Origin: Paramecium octaurelia
Lineage: Eukaryota; Ciliophora; Oligohymenophorea; Peniculida; Parameciidae
Direction: 5' to 3'
Assembly (NCBI GenBank): GCA_905182995.1
Contig: CAJJDP010000069.1
Span: forward strand, 186,001 to 250,000
DNA: 64,000 nucleotides
Part shown: one piece after another, positions 1 through 11,988 of the stretch
Layout: every line of letters starts with the position of its first letter
Numbering within the stretch: position 1 is the first letter of the stretch
Translations under genes and position numbers: made by a program
Notes under the pieces: model-generated
Seen by the model: only the letters and a program-made list of their open reading frames with translations
The model's database searches: none
What the model was told of the DNA's origin: nothing

Positions 1-1081
1 GAAAGTCTTGCATTCCAAAAATATGTCATCAGCCAATAGTTAAAAAGCCTTTTCAAAAATATCTGAATTATCTGATATATCTAAATGATTGATTCTTAGT
101 CTATCATATCTGTCTCCAATCAATTATTGAATGGCTGTAGTGTTGTGAAAAAGTGGTTGGTTTTTGAGCTTCAATGTTACCAGTCCTTTAGCTGTAGCTA
201 AACTCTGACATGCATTATTGAAACTGCTTTAAGTACCTAAATAATTGTCAGATATATCTAAAGATGATATTTACTCTAAATTGTCAAAGCTATAAGTGCA
301 TCTTATAAGATGTTCAAAGCCTTTCCAATTAATTTGAGTAAAACATTTGGATAAATTAAAACTAAAATAATAAGTTTGATCTATTTTCTTCAATGCTAGT
401 TCTCTTTCTTCTCTTATTTTTTGAACTTGCCAATTTCGATATATTTTTATTATCGCAAATGATAATTTGAATTTGTTTTTTAATAGCAAATAATAGTAGT
501 CCATATTGTTCTCGTACTTTTTGACCAAATAATGTTTTAATTTTCTAAGTAGAAATCCCTTATAAACACCAGGATTACTTATTAAAAACATCTAATCATT
601 AGTAAATCTATGTTTTACTTTTTATAAGTTGATATTTCTTTCGAAAATTTAAAAAATGAATTCTTCAACACATTAATCATCTAATTCATTATGTTAAAAT
701 TCAATAACTAGATTCTGAGGCTTCACCCAACTAAACCACAAAGGTAGTATCATTAAATTTTCTTTTTCCAGCTTCGTATCTATGAATCTTATTTATTATA
801 TTGAAGAGTTGCCTCTTTAACGTAATTCAATCATTTTCCAATGTTCCAATTTGAAAGTTCCCTTATATCCTTTAATTGTGATTTTCTTATCATAAAGACC
901 CATTAAGCATTATTGCTATGATAAATTGTGAGACTACCTATAATTCTTCGAGTTAATCTTCAATTGTCTTCGGTGGTTTAAATTCGAATTCTCCATTGGG
1001 CAATTTATTTTATTCTTTTTTTTGAAGAATCTCTTATCTTTAATTTGCCAGCCACTCCTTTTCCTTCCTGATTTCATTCAT
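1..1081 (-). CDS. Leucine-rich-repeat-like protein, C-terminus cut by window edge
   Basis: Read from the ATG at 1081 with TAA/TAG as Gln. A 22-nt GT-AG intron near residue 50 is needed to avoid an early TGA. The N-terminus is charged and helical (MNEIRKEKEWLANQ). The visible C-terminal part carries two LRR-like strands ending LDISDN (near residues 260 and 330), which suggests ribonuclease-inhibitor-type repeats. About 350 residues are visible and no stop is reached before base 1. No catalytic motif is seen. The role is unknown; LRR proteins of this kind are common in ciliates as scaffolds or ciliary proteins. Codon use matches its neighbours. Confidence 0.65.
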
Positions 1082-1368
1082 ATAAACATTAGGTTACATG
1101 TAAAGAAAACAAAAATAATAATAATCTAAATTATTAAATAATCAAGAGAAAGTAAGAAAATAAGAAATAAAAATAAGAAATAAGTTAAATAATTGCATCC
1201 TTTACTGAAGACGGTCCAAGAAAGCACCAGTTCAGATTCAAAAATGTAATTTATAGATTTCTCTCATCATCAAATAAAACATATTATTTTCTAAACTATT
1301 TTGAATATTTAAAATGTAGACAATATTTTTGGGAATGAAAATTAAAATAGTATTCTATTGTTAAACTC

Positions 1369-2868
1369 TCAATTAAATAATATCAAACATTTATGAGTTG
1401 GATTCCAATCCTAATTCAAGTTTCCATCTGGATTTATTAAACCTATTTTTTTGAAAATAATCACATTATTTTAATCGACCTATTTAATATTATTGTTTAT
1501 CAGATGAAACAGAGAAACCAATTGTTTTGTAGTTACCACCAGTGTGTAATTCTCCTTATATGTGACCTCAGCATATCCATAAGCAGATAATTGATATCTT
1601 TTATTCTTCTCGTTCGGCAAGTATGACACTAATTAATGTGGAATATCAGAGATTAGTTCAGCAGTCTGCGATATAAATTAAGGCTAAGGTAAATATAATG
1701 GTTTAAGGGATGTTTAAGCTATTCTTAAATATTTCTCCAATTCTTTTAGTTTAAATTTATCCACTTATTTATGGTGATACTAGGACATCTTAGAAATCTT
1801 AGCAATTTACTAGGTTAAATTAAAATGGGATTTATATGGGGAAACTAATTTAAACAGTTTTTCCATCATTAAAAACACAAAATGATCAATGGATTGAATC
1901 ATACATTAAGAAAAATAGCCAATATCTTCATCATAAGATTCAATCAATTTCTATAAACATCCATTGTTTTTTACTAAATATTCTTCAATTATTTCATTTA
2001 ATACAATCAGCATATGCTTTTAGTTTTGATAAAAGGTTTATATATTATTTAAATGCTTTTTGAAGACTTCAAAAAATTGATCAAAATCTAAATTAAGATA
2101 TTGTGAAAGAAATGTTTTGTATTTGATGGCCAATTAATAGAAGGGATTTATTAAATTATCTTTGCTTTCTATATTGGAGAGCTTTTGTTTGATGCTGTAT
2201 TTGTATTTATCTTCAATACGAAGAAAAGTAAATAAATCAAATAACTCTTGGGAATTTAAATTGAAATCTACAGTTTTGAGTTATTGTTGGATAATGAATA
2301 ATTTTAATTCATAGATTATGTAATCCTCTGATTAAGGATGAAGTAATTTGATACTTTATTATTCATCCCTAATGAATTATATAATATTATCTTTTGGTAT
2401 TCTTTAGGTTATTGAATTAAGATAGGGTGTAAGGAATCGGGATTTGAAATATGTGTTATTGATATCTATGTTGAAAAACTGATGACCTGGTTTCAAACAG
2501 ATATTTTAAGAGCCACAAGCCTAAAGGATATGCAAATATAATGAATTCTAAATGATTGGTTGATTGTCAATTAAATTTTCTTTGATAATTTGGAAGGCCT
2601 TAGTAAATAGTGACTGCTAGTTAATGAAAACACCAAGATAGTACACTACATTAACTAATATTTCCAATTGTTCAGGTGAAATCGAATGATGATTCTCGAT
2701 GTGCTTTCTAAGAATATCATAATAAAACTCTTCCAATTCTAAATTTTTCTCCATGTTCTACAAGAAGATCTATGTATGTAGTCTTGTGAGCAAGGAGGGC
2801 TCAAGAGATTCCTTATTTACGAGTTTGTTGTAAATAAGTTAATACAAATCCTAAACTTAAGAAATCAT
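1369..2868 (-). CDS. Cullin-like protein lacking the neddylation domain
   Basis: An uninterrupted 499-aa frame. The N-terminal two thirds are helical, as in cullin repeats. Near residues 405-460 lies a cullin-homology signature: a YQLSAYGYAEV strand followed by LVVTTKQLVSLFHL, which matches the cullin 'fxV.t.Q...Lll.N' element that packs on the RING subunit. Canonical cullins run to about 750 aa and end in a winged-helix domain with the NEDD8 lysine; here TGA comes soon after the homology region. A 34-nt GT-AG removal at the 3' end would extend the frame toward 1200 but shows no winged helix. The ATG overlaps the stop of the upstream GAF gene (ATGA). It could be an APC2-like or degenerate cullin scaffold. 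Confidence 0.65.
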
Positions 2869-4555
2869 ATTTATATAAAATCAATTTTGCTTAATATTAA
2901 TTTTCCAAACATCTCTAATAATTCCTGATCAAATGAACAGACTTTTTAAGATCTGATTCCCTTATTATTAATAACCTATAAAATGAGGCAATGGGTTTTC
3001 CCTTAGATCTCAATGCAATAAATTGGCATCGTAGTTTGTATATCAACTAAACATATCAATCATCTAATTACAAACTGAGACTGTTGAACGATTGGTGGTT
3101 ATAGGCATTCTAAATGCATAAGAATTCTTTAGTAATATGAGCTTCTCCAATTATACCTACTCCCAATTGAGAAATCTCAAGTAGCTTCTTTTCGTTCACT
3201 CTAAGTAACCTATTATTATTCACAACATAAATCAGTCCTTTCTAAGTATGAAACAGATTCTTCAACAAGTTTTCGGACTCAAAAAGTATGTGTTCCAGAT
3301 CATTCATATAAATAAGTTATAATTATGCCTAACATAGAATGATCAATACATAAATCACGTTTCTAAGTGCATTCTAAATACTGATTGATTCATTGGATTG
3401 TTGATGATTTCTCAATAAAATAGATGTCAATTCTGAAGTCTTTGTTATATAGAGTTGGTCATCATTATTAAAGTGTCCATTTATTTTATTAACAGCCATA
3501 ATAACTCCAATAGAATTCTATTACTTGTCTAAAATTGGACATAATAAAATAGTGTTTGTTTTGTATCCTTTTTCATTATCTTTTTTGAACCTGGGATCAT
3601 TGTAGGCGTTATGTACATTAATAATCCCTTTCTCCTAAAAACATGCTCCTATTATATCCTCACCTACTATGATTCTTTACACTCTATCCTTCAACTTAGT
3701 CCACAATTCCTATTATTCATTGTCCAATACATAAACTTAAACTCGGTCACAATTCAGACAATCTTTTAATAAGTCTTACAAATTTTCTAATTGATCATTT
3801 AATGGAATTTGCTAGTTTATTATATACAATTACTTCATGCATTTCTAGACAAGCTTCAAATAGTTTATTTTACTTAATAACATTTTTAAATAGCAATTTG
3901 TGTTCATGCAATACTAACTAAATTGCATCAAAAATATTCACAATATTACTTAGTTCCATTTTTTATATATTTGCAAGAAATTACTCCTCATTTGAAACTA
4001 GAGTCTTTATTTAACTCAAGTGACTGAGATCTTCGTAACATTTCACGTATTAGCTTAGCAAAGCTTTAAATCTAGAGAATACAACGTACCATAATCCGAA
4101 TCTAAAATAGCAGTGAGATTTTCATCAAAATTGGTGTCCTTGGTTCTGGTTCTTAATGATTTTTTGCCTCTAAAACTCTACTATCTTGAAGAATCATCTG
4201 ATTTAACAACATTTTTGAGAGGATTCACTACTTCAACAATTTACTATTTTTCAACTCTTAATGCACTGATTATGCAATCTCGTTTGTCTATTGCTATCTA
4301 AAGTGACTTAATCATGAATTCATATTGCAAAATCTATTTCTCCTTTAATGCTAATGCCGAATTCTGTTGTTGAACCTTTTTCACTAAATTTGTTATAAGC
4401 TCCTATAAATCCTTCTCGCTCTGTTATTTCAATTTGAGACTCATAACCTCACTTAAATTGGGCAGTTTTTCATTATTTGGTTTTTCCAACTTATCAGTCG
4501 ATCTATAATTTTAAGAGGTTACAGGTCTTCTTAAACTTTGAATTGTATTATTCAT
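2865..4555 (-). CDS. Double-GAF-domain protein with N-terminal coiled coil
   Basis: 537 aa after removing introns at 4064-4089, 3812-3833 and 3047-3075; the exon sum is divisible by three. Residues 1-150 are Gln/Lys-rich and partly coiled coil. Two GAF domains follow. The first (about 230-340) contains GEDIIGACF, NVHNAYNDPRF and ILLCPILD, the classical GAF 'NiPDaY.D.rF' and 'LavPi.d' motifs. The second (about 390-520) has LGVGIIGEA, IQNAYNH and PIYCIEIQG. GAF domains bind cyclic nucleotides or small ligands, but no catalytic phosphodiesterase or cyclase domain follows, so it may be a stand-alone sensor or scaffold. The TGA overlaps the ATG of the cullin-like gene. Confidence 0.75.
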
Positions 4556-4574
4556 TTATATAATAAAAATAATA

Positions 4575-5109
4575 TCAAGCATCATAAAATTCTTCTTTAT
4601 TTTCATCATACACCTATTAGGATTTCGAAAATCTCTTAAGAACATATGAAATGAATGCCAGGAACAAAATTGCAAAAATGATACCGTTAACCTAATAAAA
4701 TTCCAAAAACAAAATACAAGCAAAAATGTTTCTAAGAAGAAAAATAATGCTGGAGCTTCAGTTTAACAATCATTTGGTGACTAATACATTCTTCCTCCAT
4801 AAATCAATAGTAAAATGATATAAATGCCAAAACAAATATCCAAGAAATTAAAAAAAAGATTAATCGCAGCATTTTTATATCTAGGTTCGTCTAAATATTT
4901 TACCTTGGAATTAAGGTAATAAGTATATAAGTTCCCCAGATGATTAATCCATAGAAAACTAAATGTACAAATAACTGAAGATTCTAATTGCATTTTTATT
5001 CTATAAACTAAGTCTCAACAATTCCTGAAGCTGATAGGAATATAAGAGTGTAAAAAAAATGTGCCCCTTCACTTGCTTTTAATTGCTTTTTTGCTTCTAT
5101 TTCTTACAT
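4575..5109 (-). CDS. Four-TM membrane protein, family not recognised
   Basis: 161 aa encoded by three exons, with introns at 4881-4903 (23 nt) and 4692-4717 (26 nt). Removing both gives one open frame from the ATG at 5109 to the TGA at 4575. Hydrophobic segments lie at roughly residues 18-35, 48-70, 78-100 and 118-142. The N-terminus (MQEIEAKKQL) and the acidic C-tail (YDENKEEFYDA) are probably cytosolic. The layout resembles small four-TM proteins such as tetraspan or TMEM families, but no diagnostic motif was seen. A tempting alternative start at 4993 only appears if the 23-nt intron is missed. Confidence 0.6.
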
Positions 5110-5652
5110 TTGTAATATTTATTTATAATTTACACATTTAACGATGAAATAAATATATAATAGACTATTTTTAATATTATTATTAAATTTAGATTGGAAG
5201 TATGTATGTCATATTGCTTATACTGCATATCAACTAGTTTTTGTGACTTCCACTATTTTAAAGATATCCATAATCTCGGTTATTAAAATACATATAAAAA
5301 TATATTCAATCTATCTTAAACTATTTGTTAAGTTTGCTTCTGAAATAATAAATTTCTGACAGTTAATCGCTTGTAAAATGAGATTTGTTCACCTTTGATA
5401 TGTTATATTTCAATTACAATTTGTAACTAATTTTAGAGCATTTTTTTTTTCCTTTATAAATTTAGTATGTGTTAACATCTATTTGAACTAAAAACATTAG
5501 TAAAAATGTTTTCTTGTTTCAGATTCATTTCATGTTTCTTCAAGCTAACAGAGCGAGCCTCTATGATCAAGGGTGGCAAAATCATCTAATCTGATACTTA
5601 TGTTTTTTAAGTTAACTATATTTTTTTTTTCATTATTTGGAAAATTATTAAA
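5110..5652. other. Divergent intergenic region
   Basis: About 540 nt between divergent genes. Mostly AT-rich with homopolymer T and A runs. A less AT-rich patch at about 5530-5600 has no convincing protein frame or RNA fold. It presumably holds both promoters. A long TGA-free minus frame exists here but lacks protein-like composition, so I did not call it. Confidence 0.4.
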
Positions 5653-6189
5653 ATGCAATCGCTGGTTGAGAATGATGACATCTACTTGGAACCTATCAAA
5701 AAGAAACCGAAAATCCAAGAAGTGATTAAAACTAAATAGCCTGAAAGCAATTCAATCGTTAAAAAAAAACCTGCTGCCATTCCCATTAGGTACGTTCCCG
5801 ATTTGAGAGCCCAAGCATCATTATTAGAATCATTGAAGATTATTGAGAATATCTAGCCAGATACCATGTAATCAAGTCTCAAAAGTGATTATACAGAATG
5901 GACTCATTAGGATTTCATGTTTTAACTCAGTCTGTAATCCAATTAAATACATCCTGATTGCGTTGAAAGATTAAACTAGTATTTTCGAGACTTCAATCAG
6001 AAGTGTAAAATCTATCCATACATGCATTATGTTGATTTGAAGCCAGATAAAGATCACATTGTAAACATGCATCCTCCTTTTCAATATTAAAAAGATGAGT
6101 TTATTGAAAATTGCATTAGACCAAGAGTAATTCCTCTAGTAAAGCCACCCCCAAAACCAAATATCAAAATAAAAATAGAGTCGAAATGA
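5653..6189 (+). CDS. Conserved-looking hypothetical protein, 178 aa
   Basis: An intron-free frame from ATG to TGA. The protein starts MQSLVENDDIYLEP and has a basic Lys-rich N-terminal quarter, a central helical part with several Trp/Phe/Tyr (EWTHQDFMFQLSLQ), and a Pro/Lys-rich C-tail ending in IKIKIESK. There is no signal peptide, TM segment or known motif. The even amino-acid composition and the good AAA-ATG context argue that it is real. The function is unknown. It ends 25 nt before the stop of the convergent ODAD1 gene. Confidence 0.6.
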
Positions 6190-6214
6190 TTATGTTTATA
6201 TAAATAAATGCTTA

Positions 6215-7978
6215 TCATTTATTTTTTCTTAATTTATTAGGTCCAGCCCTTTTATTTTTAGTTTAATTTTATTATTTCTAAATAAAAGCCAAATAAATAC
6301 TTCAAGTTTTTCGAGAGCTTTCTTCTTGAATTCCTCAACCGACAATATCTTATCACCCTCTATGTCATCATCCTCATGTTCATCTAAAATCACATAATTC
6401 CATTACCAAATTGTGGCAATTCAGCCCTATTCTTATTTTAAAGGTTCTTCTCATTCAGTTAAGCTAGCTGTTGCAATGAATTGATTTGATTTTCTGATAT
6501 TTTCTAATGAATTTATTAATAGTATTGCAATAATTTATTCGTTTTATTCTCTATCAACCCTAAATAAATCATCATGTTGGTATCAGTAACCCCATGAGAT
6601 CCAGCTATTTCTGTTGCCATTTATTTATCGCATTCGACTGTATTGAATAGTGTTTCAATCCAATTCTAAGAAATATTAAAGCATGATTTACTGTTAGACT
6701 ATTAATGAGTTTTATAGATTCATTATATTTGAATTCGTATGATTCAGATTTCTATTCTGATCTTGATAATTTCTCCTCTAAATCTTTGAGATGTCTTTTT
6801 CTTTAAACATCCACATTAGAACCTTGACCTTCATATAAGCAGGCCTCATCCTTCAGTTCTCCTATTTGTTTTTCTAGATCTTCAATTTCATTGCTTAACT
6901 CATTAACATATTTAAACATCTGGAAATTCTATGATGGATGTCAAATATATATTTACTTTTTCTTCATTCTATATAAAGATTTTGATGAGTTCATCAAATA
7001 CTTTAATTTATGTGGCTGCCTAGATCTTAGCAAAGTCTTCCTCATATTTCATAATTTATTCAACAATAGTTTAATTGACTGTCTTATCTCTAGTTAATTT
7101 GTTGGTTTTAGGTTTAGTGAATTTATCAGGATCGACTACTTCCTATGCATCCATTTCTCTGTTCTTCTCTGTTAATTTCATATAATCGAGTGTTTTCTTA
7201 TTTTTTTCCATGATCTAACTCAATTCTCTGAGATCTTTTTCAAAATCAGCAGATTCTCTCTTTGCCTATTATTTTAAACTTTAAATTAAATCATTTGCCT
7301 TGTCTCTCTCCTCATAAGCAGTATTAGCAGTTTCAATAATATCAGCCATTTCCTATAATAATGTATTTGATATACTTTTCTTTTTTCATGCAATTCCTTC
7401 TCCAATTTTTTGTAAAGATTATCAAAAATAACTCTTTCTCTGCGTAGACTATCGATTTATTATCTTAATTATTTATTGATGGCAATGGCTTCATTAAATT
7501 TTTGATTTGTTTTGTCTAATCTATTTTCCAAAATTTTAATTTGTTTTTGCAAAGCACTTTCATTTTCAGCTCCTGCATTGTACCCACCCAACGCATGTCT
7601 TTTTTCTATAATCTTCTTCTGAAAATCAGCCACATGTGTATCAATTTCTTCTTACACTTTCTTCTCTTCATTAATAGCGACTTTCAAATCATCAATTATT
7701 GTGTCAATATTAGGTCCTTTAGAATATGTAGTCTGATTCAGTTATAATTTTTAGGAGTTCATCTTGGCTATCAAGTCCTTCAGAATGTAATTTTCGTTCT
7801 TTAGTTTATCAATAATTCCTCTTTGTTTTTTAATGTTCGCAACAGTTTCTTCTGCATATGCTTTTCTGTCTGATTCTAAGTTTCTAAATTTCTTCTATTG
7901 CTCTAATAACTATTCCTAAGCAGTCATTTCCTTATCAGCCACCTGATGATCCATTCCTTGGTTCTGGTCCTGTTACAT
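6215..7978 (-). CDS. ODAD1: Outer dynein arm docking complex subunit ODAD1 / ODA1 (CCDC114 family)
   Basis: 546 aa, almost entirely coiled coil, from six exons with introns at 7353-7375, 6929-6956, 6666-6691, 6384-6406 and 6278-6300. The core reads LRQQIDSLRRERVIFDN followed by LYKKLEKELHEK, which is the hallmark of Chlamydomonas ODA1/DC2 and animal CCDC114/CCDC63. The C-tail is an acidic EHEDDDIEGDK patch and then a basic end. In other species this subunit is part of the docking complex that seats outer dynein arms on axonemal doublets, so it should act in the cilium. CCDC63-type paralogues are the main alternative. All introns are standard short GT-AG. Confidence 0.88.
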
Positions 7979-8020
7979 TAATTAAAAATACTATAATTTA
8001 AATTATATATGTAAAATAAG

Positions 8021-8806
8021 ATGAGTAAATATAAATCGCCTCAAATGTATTCAAAAAGTAATAGGATTATAAGTAACATATGAAGTATCAACTTGATAAA
8101 GATAAATATTTTATAAAGAACTAAGAGTTTAACTATATATCCACCTTAATTAGTTATAATATTATAGAAATTAAGGAGAATTTGTATTAGAAATATTACA
8201 GAATTAGCAAAAGGGTTTTTTTTAAAAGCCATATTAGAGGATTTGGTAAAGGAACTTTTAAAATTTAAAATTAGAATTAGAAACACAAAAATGAGTAGAA
8301 ATTTAAGGAAATGTTCAGAAAGAAAATAAGAATTGAGAAGATATGAAATTATTATTATTGAAATGGAAGGAAACATTATTCGGAATGTTGTAGAAGATGA
8401 AATTTTAAAATGGAGCAAATTAAGAATTTTATAATTTAAACAAATTAGTAGTTTGTTTAAAATAATTAGAAAATTTAATTCAAATCGCTTTTGAGCATTA
8501 TGAATTTGAAAGAAAATTTAATAAGTAATTAAAGTTTAAGTGAAGCATAATAACAGAACGAGAGTGAATAATCATAAATTTATCAAATGAAATGATTAGA
8601 TCAAAGTAAGAAAATCAAGATTCTATATTTAGGTATCAAGAAAAACAAATTTAATGAAAATCAAATGAGTGGGTTATTTCATTAATAGTTTATATTTTAG
8701 TTAATGTGTAGAATTCACCAAAGAGATGAATCAGTTTTAAAATAATTATGAGTTTGTAGAATATTTAACTAAATTATACTAATCTGAATATTAATTATTT
8801 TAATGA
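8021..8806 (+). CDS. Helical IQ-like ORF, intron structure unresolved
   Basis: A set of open exonic stretches between ODAD1 and the HECT gene. The main one (about 8110-8440) encodes a basic amphipathic helix region (ITELAKGFFLKAILEDL ... KWSKLRIL) reminiscent of IQ or myosin-neck helices. A 22-nt intron (about 8450) joins it to an acidic helical exon. A later frame ends in YLTKLYQSEYQLFQ before the TGA at 8804-8806. I could not place every intron: an in-frame TGA just after the putative start and two more near 8540 remain unexplained. It could be a separate gene, an upstream part of the HECT gene, or a decaying gene. Confidence 0.35.
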
Positions 8807-11800
8807 TTAATCTCTTCTAAATGTGGCAGCACCAAAGCCCATTTTTTTAGGAATTATCTATTTATGATGATGGAAGAAGAGTAATTTTAATTTTTAGAAA
8901 GTAGATGTTAGAAAAGTCCCTTAAAGAAAAAGGAGGGACGGAGTACTACTTGATATCTAAGAAATTCATAAAATAATGGAAATATTATGTAGATTATGAT
9001 GAAGAAATGGAAGAAATAGAATTAGACACTCGATAGAAAGTTTTGAATTTAAATATGAATAGCCTGATAAAATTAATTCTGATTTAATAAACAATGAGAA
9101 ATTGTTTAGGTACTTCCCTGAGAATCATGTTTATAATTCTAGCATTCGATATTTGGAAAATGAATGGGATTACGAAATTGTAATTTATGTAATAGAAATT
9201 CTAGGTTTTGAAAGAAGTGTATGAATATTTTAATGAAATTTATTAATCGATTGAACCACAAATCAGAGTGGGATTTTATAATGAAAGTCTTAAACGAAAG
9301 CAGATATTCCCTAACTTAGCAAGAGTATTAATAAAATATATTTAAGTTTACTCTGATATATTAGTCTCCTATCGACAATAAATTATATACAGCAAAGGCT
9401 TAAGTAGATTATAATTCAGAGATCAAGGCTTGGACAAATTTATTGAGAGATACATTTTAGGAGTATTTCAAAACAAGAAAGATAAATAATGTTCGAGTGT
9501 GGTGTCCAAGACATAAGACATTTAAAGCAGACTTGTTAATTTAATAGATTTAGAAAACTAAACAAGTAGATGGAGATATCTTGAATGACAATATGATAAT
9601 ATTTCAATTGTAACATTAAAGGGATAATTGTATAATCATAGATCTTGAATTGAATGATTGGTAATTCAAAAAATTCGAATAAACAATTGAGTATGATAAT
9701 GCACTTTTGTTGGAAAAAGCTTTGAAAGGGTGTGCTAAAATAGTGTGTGAATTTCCCTAATGCAAATTGAATAATGGATATTTAGATTTAGGATTTGCAG
9801 AAGAAGACATTTAAGGAATTTGTTAAGTTTTAATTGAAAATGAGGAAGTAAAATGGGAATTAATGTGTTCAAATTAAAAAAACTACATTGACAACTTACT
9901 TCCATTTTCGCTGCAAATAAAAGCAGATCCTATCTAATACTTATTGAAGATTTCGTAATCTTTAGAGTTATTTGGGTTATCCTTTGTAGAGAATTACAAT
10001 AAGAATTAAGGCAAATATCAGATTAATCTGGAGAACCCAGAAATAAATTCTTAATTAATTTCCCATGTAGCTTAAAGTTTAAATTAGTAGAAAGATAATT
10101 TGATGCAAATAATTAAAAATTTATTTTAAAGAAAAGTGGAAGACATTGAACCACTTACAAATTTATATTAACTGAGAGCTCTTTATTTGATCCTCTCATT
10201 TAGAAAATGTCTTTCGATGATTTTGGACGAAAAACCTTTAATATTATTAACAGTTATAAGAAGATTGAGTCAATAGTAAGCAAATTAATTATCTAAATGG
10301 CTTACTAAACTTGATAAATCTGAACTTCTGCACTTTTAATCGATTACAAAAAAAATAATTGAACAATAAATTAATATTTAAAAAAATGCACCCATTAGGC
10401 CCCTTTTAGATATTGATGATATCTAAAGGTTAAAAGGACTCTTTGATTTATACAGCGTCATTTACAACTCGAATCTACAAAACCCTAGAATCCAAGCTGC
10501 TGAATTTATTATCAATTCCATACAACAGTTTTATAAAGTTGATGCAGATAGATAGGAATTCACATAATTCTAAATGTTCAATGCAAAGGTTTGGAGAGGT
10601 TACTCATTTACTTTCTGCCAATATCCTTGGGCTATGCCAATCGAATTTAAATCTAGACTTCTCTATATTGAATGTAAGGTTAAGTAGTATGATTCCAGAA
10701 GGAGAGCATACGGTCTTTTACCTTAATTTGTATCCTTAACAATAGAAAGAGACAATATCATCGAGTCCGCTATCAAATAGTTATAATAAACTTAGGTTTC
10801 ACTTAAGAACCCTCTAAAGATTCAGTTTGTAAATGAACAAGGAGTTGATGAGGGAGGACCAAAAAGAGAGTTTTTCAGATTGATTATGGAAAAGTTGGTC
10901 ACACCAGATTATGGTATGTTCATTCCAAAAAACAATGACACAGTATTTTGGTTCAATCCTCAATCTTTTGAAATGCCAATCTATTATTCTTTGATTGGGA
11001 AGCTCTTAGGGTTATCTCTTTATAACTCAGTCTTGTTGGATGTTCGATTTCCAACAGTTTTATTTAAGAAATTACAAAGAGAATAGTTAAAAGAAGAAGA
11101 TCTAAAGGAATTAGACATGGAGACCTATACTGGTTTCCAATTTCTAAGAGAATAGACGGACCCATAGATAGTCGAAAGTCTAGGTCTTACCTTTAATGGC
11201 ACATACAAGGTTTGGGGAGAAAACTATTTTGAGGATCTGAAGGTATTATCATCAATTATATAATTTAGCCCAATGGATTCTAAATTAATGTTACTATTGA
11301 GAATAGAGAAGAATATATATAATTGTATATAGATTGGTATTTGAACAAATTAGTTTAGAAATAATTTGACCTGTTGAAAGATGGGTTTAAAACAGTTGTT
11401 GATGGGGATGGTATAAAAGTATGTATTAGTTTATTAACTAACATTAGTTGTTTTCAGGCGAGGAATTGCAGTAATTGATTATAGGTTTGCCAACCTTCGA
11501 TATGAGAGATTTGGAGGCATCAACCAAATATGATGGATATGAAAGTGATTCAGAATATATTAGGTATTTTAAACATCAATATCAAGATATTTTTGGAATT
11601 GCATCCATTAATTGAATGTTGAAATGCAGAAAAGATTTTTATTCTTTTGCACAGGTTCAGATAGGATCCCTGTTGGAGGACTCAAATCTATCAAGTTTGT
11701 TATTTAAAAACATGGACAAGGTATTTCTGTATCACAATATAATTAGATACTGAATAATTACCATCAGCTCATACTTGTTTTAATGTACTATTGTTACCAT

Positions 11801-11877
11801 ATTACAAAAATAAGGAAACTTTAAAAGAAAAGTTGAAAATCTCTCTAGATAATGCGGAAGGATTCGGTTTGATGTGA
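8803..11877 (+). CDS. HECT E3 ubiquitin ligase with N-terminal DUSP domain
   Basis: 967 aa. Seven introns (9040-9062, 9180-9204, 9346-9364, 11243-11268, 11419-11447, 11564-11586, 11721-11746) give an exact codon sum. Residues about 30-145 match a DUSP domain: EYYLISKKFIKQWKYYVDYD aligns with the 'WylIds.Wfk.W..Yv' start seen in USP4/15, then PDKINSDLI and WDYEIVLKEVYEYF. After a helical middle comes a complete HECT domain (about 620-967): FVNEQGVDEGGPKREFFR, IGKLLGLSLYN, IIGLPTFDMRDLE and the catalytic loop HTCFNVLLLPYY, with Cys near the C-terminus. It should form a ubiquitin thioester and transfer ubiquitin to substrates. DUSP is usually found in deubiquitinases, so the architecture is unusual. 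Confidence 0.88.
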
Positions 11878-11988
11878 TTTATGATGTTTGATCATTTAAT
11901 TATTATCTAAATAGTTTGTATTTCATAATGAAAATGATTATTTCATCGCTTTGTGATGAGAATTTTACAAAAAATTAAATATTATAAA

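Noticed and set aside
2700-2900. GAF and cullin parts as one fused protein
   Set aside because: No 19-34 nt GT-AG intron joins the frames, and both ends look natural; kept as two genes.
4781-4993. Start of the four-TM gene at 4993
   Set aside because: Removing the 23-nt intron at 4881-4903 gives a longer, better membrane protein starting at 5109 with an exact codon sum.
8500-8720. Retained internal eliminated sequence as a cause of the broken frame
   Set aside because: No pair of TA-bounded ends with the TAYAG-type consensus at a length that would restore the frame was found.
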